From NCBI GenBank assembly GCA_019105125.1, contig JAHRWO010000231.1:1-5034 (forward strand): a stretch of 5,034 nucleotides of DNA, read 5' to 3'. The DNA is from Flavobacterium sp. Its GTDB lineage: Bacteria; Bacteroidota; Bacteroidia; Flavobacteriales; Flavobacteriaceae. Each line of letters starts with the position of its first letter. Positions within the stretch are counted from its first letter, which is position 1. The notes below the pieces were generated by a model. That model did not search any database. It saw only the letters and a list, made by a program, of their open reading frames with translations, and was not told the DNA's origin. Made by a program: the position numbers and the translations under genes. This document shows, piece after piece, positions 1-5,034 of the stretch.

Positions 1-1230
1 GATATTAGAACGGTTGAGTTTTCAGGTCGTTCCATTAACTTGGTGATGTCAAATCGCGGTTGGAAAGCCTTGGAAGATGTAGGCTTAGATGAAGAAATTA
101 GAAAAATCGGAATTCCAGTTGATAAAAGAGCGATTCATTTACAAGATGGTAAGTTAAATTATCAATATTACGGAAAAGAAGGTGAAGCTATTTTTTCTCT
201 ATCAAGAGGCGTTTTGAATAGAAAAATGGTGGATTTGGCGGAAGCTGAAGGAGTGGAATTTTTCTTCGAACGTAAAATTTGGGATGTAACCTTAGCCACC
301 GCAACTTTATGGGAAGGCGAAACAGAGCAAGGAGAATGGAGTGAGTTAAAATACGATAAAGTTTTCGGAGCCGATGGCGCTTTTTCGAGAATTCGACACA
401 GAATGCAACGTCAATCGATGTTTGATTATTCGCAAGAGTTCATGAAAATTGGTTACAAAGAATTGCATATTCCAGCCAATGCAGATGGTTCTCCAAAAAT
501 TGATATTCATTCATTACACATTTGGCCAAGAGGCAATTTCATGTTGATGGGATTAGCTAATTTGGACAACTCATTTACTTGTACTTTGTTTATGCCGATT
601 GAAGGCGAAAATTCGTTTGAATCGTTAACCAACGAAGAAAAATTAGTTTCATTTTTCGCGACTTATTTTCCTGATACAAAAGATGTAATTCCAGATTTAG
701 TTCGCGATTTTTTTAGAAATCCGAATAGTTATTTGGCGATTATGAAATGTTTCCCTTGGACATTTAATGATAAAATTGCTTTAATTGGCGATTCAGCGCA
801 TGCGATTGTACCTTTCTACGGTCACGGAATGAATGCAGGTTTTGAAGATATCACGATTCTGAATGAATTAATGCAACAATATGGTGATGATTGGGATCGA
901 ATTTTCAAAGCATACGAAATTTCAAGAAAACCAAATGCTGATGCCATTGCCGAACTTTCTAGAAGAAATTTTGAAGAAATGAGTGCCAAAACTGCGGATG
1001 CCAATTTCTTATTACAAAAGAAAATAGAAAAATGGTTTTCCGATAAGCATCCAGAAAAATGGATGCCATTATACAGTAGAGTAACTTTTAGTTTACAACC
1101 TTATTCAGAAGCTATGGCGATTGGTGATTTTCAAAATGAAATTATGCAAGAAGTTTTGAAAATAGATAATATTCATGAAAATTGGAATTCGGAAGAAGTA
1201 GAAAATAAGATTTTAGAGTTATTAAAATAA
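1..1230 (+). CDS. kmo: Kynurenine 3-monooxygenase, FAD-dependent (5' end cut by window edge)
   Basis: This is a flavoprotein monooxygenase that hydroxylates L-kynurenine to 3-hydroxykynurenine using NADPH and O2. The frame is open from base 1 and gives 409 visible residues, so the start and the N-terminal Rossmann GxGxxG loop lie outside the window, probably some 35-45 residues. The TTG at 40 is not the start: the conserved KMO stretch GRSINLVMSNRG begins before it. Visible landmarks (numbered from base 1) are the SRGVLN segment near 68-73, GADGAFSRIR at 123-132, and the FAD-binding GDSAHAIVPF...GMNAGFED block at 263-283, whose form is typical of KMO rather than of other class A hydroxylases. 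A PYSEA segment near 367-371 lies where KMOs carry C-terminal substrate-pocket residues. No C-terminal membrane anchor like that of eukaryotic KMO is seen. The stop codon lies inside the shared terminator palindrome. No other kynurenine-pathway gene is visible. The family call is firm. Confidence 0.95.
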   Translation, partial: DIRTVEFSGRSINLVMSNRGWKALEDVGLDEEIRKIGIPVDKRAIHLQDGKLNYQYYGKEGEAIFSLSRGVLNRKMVDLAEAEGVEFFFERKIWDVTLATATLWEGETEQGEWSELKYDKVFGADGAFSRIRHRMQRQSMFDYSQEFMKIGYKELHIPANADGSPKIDIHSLHIWPRGNFMLMGLANLDNSFTCTLFMPIEGENSFESLTNEEKLVSFFATYFPDTKDVIPDLVRDFFRNPNSYLAIMKCFPWTFNDKIALIGDSAHAIVPFYGHGMNAGFEDITILNELMQQYGDDWDRIFKAYEISRKPNADAIAELSRRNFEEMSAKTADANFLLQKKIEKWFSDKHPEKWMPLYSRVTFSLQPYSEAMAIGDFQNEIMQEVLKIDNIHENWNSEEVENKILELLK

Positions 1231-1252
1231 AAAAGAGGCAATTGCCTCTTTT

Positions 1253-1257
<5 letters not shown>
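1226..1257. terminator. Perfect 32-bp palindrome, bidirectional terminator between convergent genes
   Basis: The half-site AATAAAAAAGAGGCAA is followed directly by its exact reverse complement, centred between 1241 and 1242. As RNA in either direction it forms a GAGGC/GCCTC-cored hairpin with an A-tract before and a U-tract after it, which is the form of a rho-independent terminator that works both ways. It contains the stop codon of kmo (1228-1230) and, at the mirror position, the stop codon of the cupin gene (1253-1255). It therefore ends both transcripts with no spare intergenic DNA. Confidence 0.9.
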
Positions 1258-2269
<1,012 letters not shown>

Positions 2270-2270
<1 letters not shown>

Positions 2271-3787
2271 TATTTCTTAAACATCTTCATTAATAGACCA
2301 AAAGCACCTCTAATAAAGCTAGCGCTTGTAACTACTTTAGTAATCGATTTCCCAACTACTTCAGCCGTGCTTGGTTCTTCTTTTGCTTTTCGGGTTGGTT
2401 TTTCGGCTTCTTGTTCCGCTGCGACTTCTTGTGCTTCGGCAATTTTTTTGTTTAGCATTTCGTAAGCGCTATCTCGGTCAACAACCTCATTATATTTCTT
2501 CGCTAATTTCGATTTTGCAATGCTAGCTTCAATTTCACTTTCTGTTAAAACATCCATTCTACTCATTGGTGCGCGCATCATGGTAGCTACTAATGGTGTT
2601 GGTGTTCCTTTTTCGCTTAATGCAGTTACGAAAGCTTCTCCAATTCCTAACGAAGTTAACACTTCATCGGTTTCATAAAAATCAGTATCGGGATAATTTT
2701 CAGCCGTCATTTTTATTGCTTTTCTGTCATTTGCAGTGAAAGCTCTTAATGCATGTTGAATTTTTAAACCTAATTGTGCCAAAACGCCCGTTGGGACATC
2801 CATCGGATTTTGTGTAATGAAATATACTCCAATTCCTTTCGAACGAATTAATTTCACAATCGTTTCGATTTGATTTAATAATGTTTTGCTGGCTTCATCA
2901 AAAATCAAATGGGCTTCGTCAATAAAAATGACTAATTCAGGTCGTCCAGCATCGCCTTGTTCGGGCATGGTGTTGTAAATTTCGGCTAATAAACTTAGCA
3001 TGAAAGTCGAAAATAATTTCGGTTTGTCTTGAATGTCGGTTAAACGCATGATGTTCACGTAACCATTTCCGTTTTCGTCAATTCGCATTAAATCTTGAAT
3101 ATCGAATGATTTTTCACCAAAGAATAATTCTGCACCTTGTTGTTCTAATTCGATAACTTTTCTCAAAATCGAACCGGTTGAACTGGTTGAGATTCTTCCG
3201 TATTCCGCTTCAAATTCGGCTTTTCCTTCTTCGGTTGCGTAATTAAGTACTTTTTTGAAATCTTTTAAATCCAATAATGGCAAACTATTATCATCGCAAT
3301 ATTTAAAAATGATAGAAATCACGCCGGATTGCGTATCGTTCAAATCTAATATTCGAGAGAATAAAACAGGTCCAAATTCAGAAACAGTTGCTCTCAAACG
3401 AACACCATTTTGTTCTGAAATAGTCATTAATTCTACAGGAAACCCCTTTGTTTCATAAGGAATCGAAATTTTAGCATGACGTTCGGTGATAAACGATTTT
3501 TCTTCGCCAGGCATAGCAATTCCCGAGAAATCTCCTTTAATATCCATCATCAAAACAGGAATTCCATTTTGCGATAATTGTTCGGAAAGCACTTGAATGG
3601 TTTTGGTTTTTCCAGTTCCCGTAGCTCCTGCAATTAATCCGTGACGGTTTAAGGTTTTTAATGGAATGTTTACGTGTGTATTTGGAACCGCTTCACCATC
3701 TAAAATTCCTCCACCTAATGTGATGAATTCTCCTTTACAAGTATATCCTTCCGTTATATGTTTGATAAAATCTTCTGTCTTGCTCAT
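2270..3787 (-). CDS. HerA-like ATPase, DUF853 family (YjgR-like)
   Basis: This 505-residue protein is an FtsK/HerA-superfamily P-loop ATPase of the DUF853 group that includes E. coli YjgR. It has NRHGLIAGATGTGKT (47-61) with Walker A Gly54-Thr61, a DIKGD segment (82-86), and Walker B LVIFIDEAH (285-293) with Asp290 and Glu291. A sensor-like FITQNP (323-328) and HALRAFTANDRK (345-356), which carries candidate Arg finger residues, follow. These elements suggest an intact hexameric ATPase. A charged, probably flexible linker rich in Glu, Lys and Ala (about 445-475) leads to a C-terminal amphipathic segment (478-505), also typical of the family. The biological role of DUF853 proteins is not established, and archaeal HerA works with NurA in DNA-end processing, but no NurA is present here. 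It is the first gene of the leftward operon, with a promoter at 3807-3836 and a leader of roughly 15 nt. A and T bases precede the ATG with no Shine-Dalgarno site, as is usual in this phylum. Confidence 0.92.
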
Positions 3788-3797
3788 TTTGATGTAT

Positions 3798-3810
3798 TTT
3801 GAATTTCAAA
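3798..3810. repeat. 13-bp inverted repeat over leftward start region
   Basis: TTTGAA and TTCAAA are separated by one base. The repeat overlaps the -7 element of the leftward promoter (3807-3814) and covers the expected transcription start (about 3800-3802). This is a sensible place for a repressor operator. The arms are AT-rich and short, so chance is a real alternative. Confidence 0.35.
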
Positions 3811-3836
3811 TGTAGTAAAATCGGACGAAATTTCAA
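3807..3836 (-). promoter_or_regulatory. Bacteroidota-type promoter of the HerA-like operon
   Basis: On the minus strand, TACATTTG (3814-3807) matches the -7 consensus TAnnTTTG exactly. A TTG (3836-3834) lies 19 bp upstream as the -33 element, which is the usual spacing for the primary sigma factor of this phylum. The start site would fall near 3800-3802, leaving a leader of about 13-15 nt before the ATG at 3787. Confidence 0.7.
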
Positions 3837-3856
3837 GAACAACTTCAACTCGAAAA

Positions 3857-3892
3857 TTAATTTCTAACTTCATATTCTTAAATTCTAACTTC
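3857..3892 (+). repeat. Pair of 15-bp direct repeats, 21-bp period
   Basis: Copies at 3857-3871 and 3878-3892 share TTAA(T/A)TTCTAACTTC with a single mismatch. The start-to-start distance is 21 bp, two turns of the DNA helix, so both copies face the same side. They lie upstream of the -33 element of the leftward promoter and across the -33 region and spacer of the rightward promoter. This fits tandem binding sites for a regulator of one or both transcripts. The regulator is unknown. Confidence 0.5.
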
Positions 3893-3907
3893 CAAGTTGT
3901 ATCTTTG
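3878..3907 (+). promoter_or_regulatory. Probable promoter of queE and the TonB-like gene
   Basis: TATCTTTG (3900-3907) matches the -7 consensus TAnnTTTG exactly. At 19 bp upstream the -33 position reads TTA (3878-3880) instead of TTG, so this half is weak. The transcript would start near 3912-3914 and leave about 15 nt before the ATG at 3928. The weak -33 element may mean that an activator helps, and the second direct repeat copy overlaps it. Confidence 0.6.
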
Positions 3908-3927
3908 CCGACTATTTTAGTTTTAAG

Positions 3928-4560
3928 ATGTTACAAAAAGAAACACAGTTAGCGGTTGAAAAAGGCGAAATGTTGCCTTTAATGGAGGAGTTTTACACGA
4001 TACAAGGCGAAGGATATCATACAGGAACAGCTGCATATTTTATACGAATTGGCGGTTGCGATGTAGGTTGCCATTGGTGCGATGTAAAAGAAAGTTGGAA
4101 TGCAGAATTACATCCTCCAACGAATACCGATTTAATTGTTGCCAATGCAAAAAAATACGCTGACACCGTTGTAGTTACTGGTGGTGAGCCTTTGACTTGG
4201 GACATGACGTTATTGACTTCTAAATTAAAAGAGCAAAATTTAAAAGTACATATCGAAACTTCGGGAGCATATGATGTTACGGGAACTTGGGATTGGTTTT
4301 GTTTATCTCCAAAGAAAAATAAATTACCAGTTCAAAGTGCTTACGATATCGCTAACGAATTAAAAGTAATCATCTACAACAAACACGATTTCATTTTTGC
4401 AGAAGAACAAGCGGCTAAAGTAAATCCAAACGCGATTTTGTTTTTACAACCTGAATGGAGTAAAAAAGAAGAAATGACACCTTTAATTGTTGATTATGTG
4501 ATGAACAACCCAAAATGGAGAGTTTCGTTGCAAACTCATAAATATTTGAATATTCCTTAA
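3928..4560 (+). CDS. queE: 7-carboxy-7-deazaguanine synthase (radical SAM)
   Basis: QueE is a radical SAM enzyme that contracts 6-carboxy-5,6,7,8-tetrahydropterin to 7-carboxy-7-deazaguanine, the ring-forming step of queuosine (and other 7-deazaguanine) synthesis. The 210 residues match the usual length. FYTIQGEGYHTG (22-33) is the family N-terminal signature. Cys44, Cys48 and Cys51 in GGCDVGCHWCD form the standard CxxxCxxC site for the [4Fe-4S] cluster. TGGEP (84-88) is the SAM-contacting GGEP motif, and HIETSG (108-113), SPKK (127-130), LQPEW (173-177) and the terminal SLQTHKYLNIP (200-210) complete the family pattern. The start at 3928 is supported by the promoter spacing and by the conserved N-terminal extension before the first motif. 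No queC, queD or queF is visible. It is followed after 4 bp by the TonB-like gene, with which it probably shares a transcript. Confidence 0.96.
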   Translation: MLQKETQLAVEKGEMLPLMEEFYTIQGEGYHTGTAAYFIRIGGCDVGCHWCDVKESWNAELHPPTNTDLIVANAKKYADTVVVTGGEPLTWDMTLLTSKLKEQNLKVHIETSGAYDVTGTWDWFCLSPKKNKLPVQSAYDIANELKVIIYNKHDFIFAEEQAAKVNPNAILFLQPEWSKKEEMTPLIVDYVMNNPKWRVSLQTHKYLNIP

Positions 4561-4564
4561 TTAT

Positions 4565-4942
4565 ATGAAGAAGTTTTTAGTATTATCTGTATTTGTTTTG
4601 TTTTCTAATATTTGTTTTTCTCAAATTGGAGGAGAAGATGAAGTGTATTTAGGAGGTGATTTTATTGATGCAAAATTTCAAAATGGAGGAGTTGAGAAGT
4701 TTTATGATTTTATAGTTGCTAATTTTGACACTAGTACTGTAGAGAAAAAGGGACAAATCATATTTGAATTCACGGTGAATGAAAATGGTGATGTAAAAAA
4801 CATTAAAATCTTAAGAGATTTAGGAGCTGATTCTGCTATGGAATTAATTCGAGTTTTACGAAAAGCCCCTAAATGGCAACCTGCAACACGAGGCGGAAAA
4901 GCAGTAAGTATAAACTTAAAAATGCCTTTGACATTTAAATAA
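4565..4942 (+). CDS. Secreted protein with TonB C-terminal-type domain
   Basis: This 125-residue protein begins with a type I signal peptide (1-19, MKKFLVLSVFVLFSN...CFS) and probable cleavage before Gln20, a common site in Bacteroidota. The mature part carries a TonB C-terminal-like fold. GGVEKFYDFIVANF (41-54) leads into GQIIFEFTVNENGDVKNIKI (63-82), then an Arg/Leu helix (about 88-100), APKWQPATRGGKAV (101-114) and a final strand ending PLTFK (121-125). The order matches the TonB_C family, but the protein lacks the membrane anchor and Pro-rich spacer of a true TonB, so it should be free in the periplasm. It is more likely a stand-alone TonB-fold protein than the energy transducer for TonB-dependent receptors. 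Cys17 is not in a good lipobox. It lies 4 bp after queE without its own clear promoter. The link to queuosine synthesis is probably only positional. Confidence 0.85.
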   Translation: MKKFLVLSVFVLFSNICFSQIGGEDEVYLGGDFIDAKFQNGGVEKFYDFIVANFDTSTVEKKGQIIFEFTVNENGDVKNIKILRDLGADSAMELIRVLRKAPKWQPATRGGKAVSINLKMPLTFK

Positions 4943-4944
4943 AT

Positions 4945-4976
4945 AAAAATTCCAAATCGATAGTTTTGGGATTTTT
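4945..4976. terminator. Bidirectional hairpin terminator after the queE pair
   Basis: The stem 4945-4956 (AAAAATTCCAAA) pairs with 4965-4976 (TTTGGGATTTTT) over 12 bp, including one G-U pair, around an 8-base loop. T-rich sequence follows the stem on the plus strand, and the A-tract on the left gives a U-tract for minus-strand transcription. It lies between the stop of the TonB-like gene (4942) and the stop of the minus-strand gene entering from the right (4981), so it probably serves both. Confidence 0.75.
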
Positions 4977-4980
4977 GTTT

Positions 4981-5034
4981 TTATATGGATAGCTTCGCCA
5001 AATAATCAAAATGCTCGCCTTCTAATATCAATTC
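4981..5034 (-). CDS. C-terminal end of an unidentified gene entering from the right edge
   Basis: On the minus strand the last 54 bases read ELILEGEHFDYLAKLSI followed by TAA (4983-4981). Of the three minus frames, only this one is open across the segment. The stop lies 4 bp from a hairpin terminator, and the layout mirrors the kmo/cupin convergence at the other end. Seventeen residues are too few to name the family. It could be chance, since 54 bases without a stop is a weak signal, but position and reading favour a real gene tail. Confidence 0.55.
   Translation of the reverse strand, partial: ELILEGEHFDYLAKLSI

Noticed and set aside
40..42. TTG as the start codon of the kynurenine monooxygenase gene
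   Set aside because: The frame is open to base 1 and the residues before it (GRSIN) are part of a conserved KMO motif, so the real start is outside the window.
822..1004. 60-codon minus-strand frame inside kmo
   Set aside because: It lies opposite the conserved FAD-binding region, has no family resemblance and is a shadow of the coding strand.
3255..3458. 67-codon plus-strand frame inside the HerA-like ATPase gene
   Set aside because: It is antisense to a well-supported gene and has no recognisable domain or promoter.
3893..3927. preQ1 riboswitch in the queE leader
   Set aside because: The expected leader is only about 15 nt and no preQ1 aptamer consensus or pseudoknot-like pairing is visible. 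The upstream DNA is better explained by promoter elements.
4017..4205. 62-codon minus-strand frame inside queE
   Set aside because: It is antisense to the conserved radical SAM core and is explained by that gene.
4500..4564. Separate promoter for the TonB-like gene within the end of queE
   Set aside because: A TATTTG-like stretch occurs near 4545-4550 but does not fit TAnnTTTG. The 4-bp gap favours co-transcription with queE.
4565..4630. Lipoprotein signal with Cys17 in the TonB-like protein
   Set aside because: The residues before Cys17 (SNI) do not make a good lipobox, while cleavage before Gln20 after CFS fits an ordinary signal peptide.

Overview
The window looks like chromosomal DNA from a member of the Bacteroidota, most likely a Flavobacteriaceae species close to Flavobacterium. 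The evidence is the strongly AT-rich sequence, the absence of convincing Shine-Dalgarno sites before the starts, two matches to the Bacteroidota promoter -7 element TAnnTTTG, and gene families of flavobacterial type (bacterial kynurenine 3-monooxygenase, a HerA-like DUF853 ATPase, QueE, and a secreted protein with a TonB C-terminal fold). The genus is inferred from how the proteins read, not from a search.

Layout from left to right. Bases 1-1230 (+) hold a kynurenine 3-monooxygenase gene cut by the left edge. It ends in a perfect 32-bp palindrome (1226-1257) that it shares with a convergent operon. That operon reads leftward from 3787 to 1253 and contains four genes: a HerA-like/DUF853 ATPase, a small DMT_6 (DUF486) membrane protein, a 96-residue GIY-YIG-domain protein and a small cupin. 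Each junction overlaps by 1 to 4 bases (TAATG, TAATG, ATGA), so the four are probably co-transcribed and translationally coupled. A 140-bp divergent intergenic region (3788-3927) separates this operon from a rightward pair: queE (3928-4560) and, 4 bp further on, a secreted TonB-C-domain protein (4565-4942). A hairpin with T-tracts on both sides (4945-4976) ends this pair. It also faces the last 17 codons of an unidentified minus-strand gene that enters from the right edge (4981-5034).

How the genes relate. KMO belongs to tryptophan/kynurenine breakdown, which can feed NAD synthesis. QueE makes the 7-deazaguanine core of queuosine. The HerA-like operon is a mix of families with no obvious single pathway, and its tight coupling is the main reason to treat it as a unit. 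The divergent region carries a good Bacteroidota promoter for each direction, a near-perfect 15-bp direct repeat with a 21-bp period, and a 13-bp inverted repeat over the probable start site of the leftward transcript.

I found no RNA gene, CRISPR array, insertion sequence or clear mobile element. Most of the window reads as ordinary core-genome sequence. The least explained parts are the four-gene coupled operon, the cupin that lacks the usual metal-binding histidines, and the regulatory repeats between the divergent promoters.
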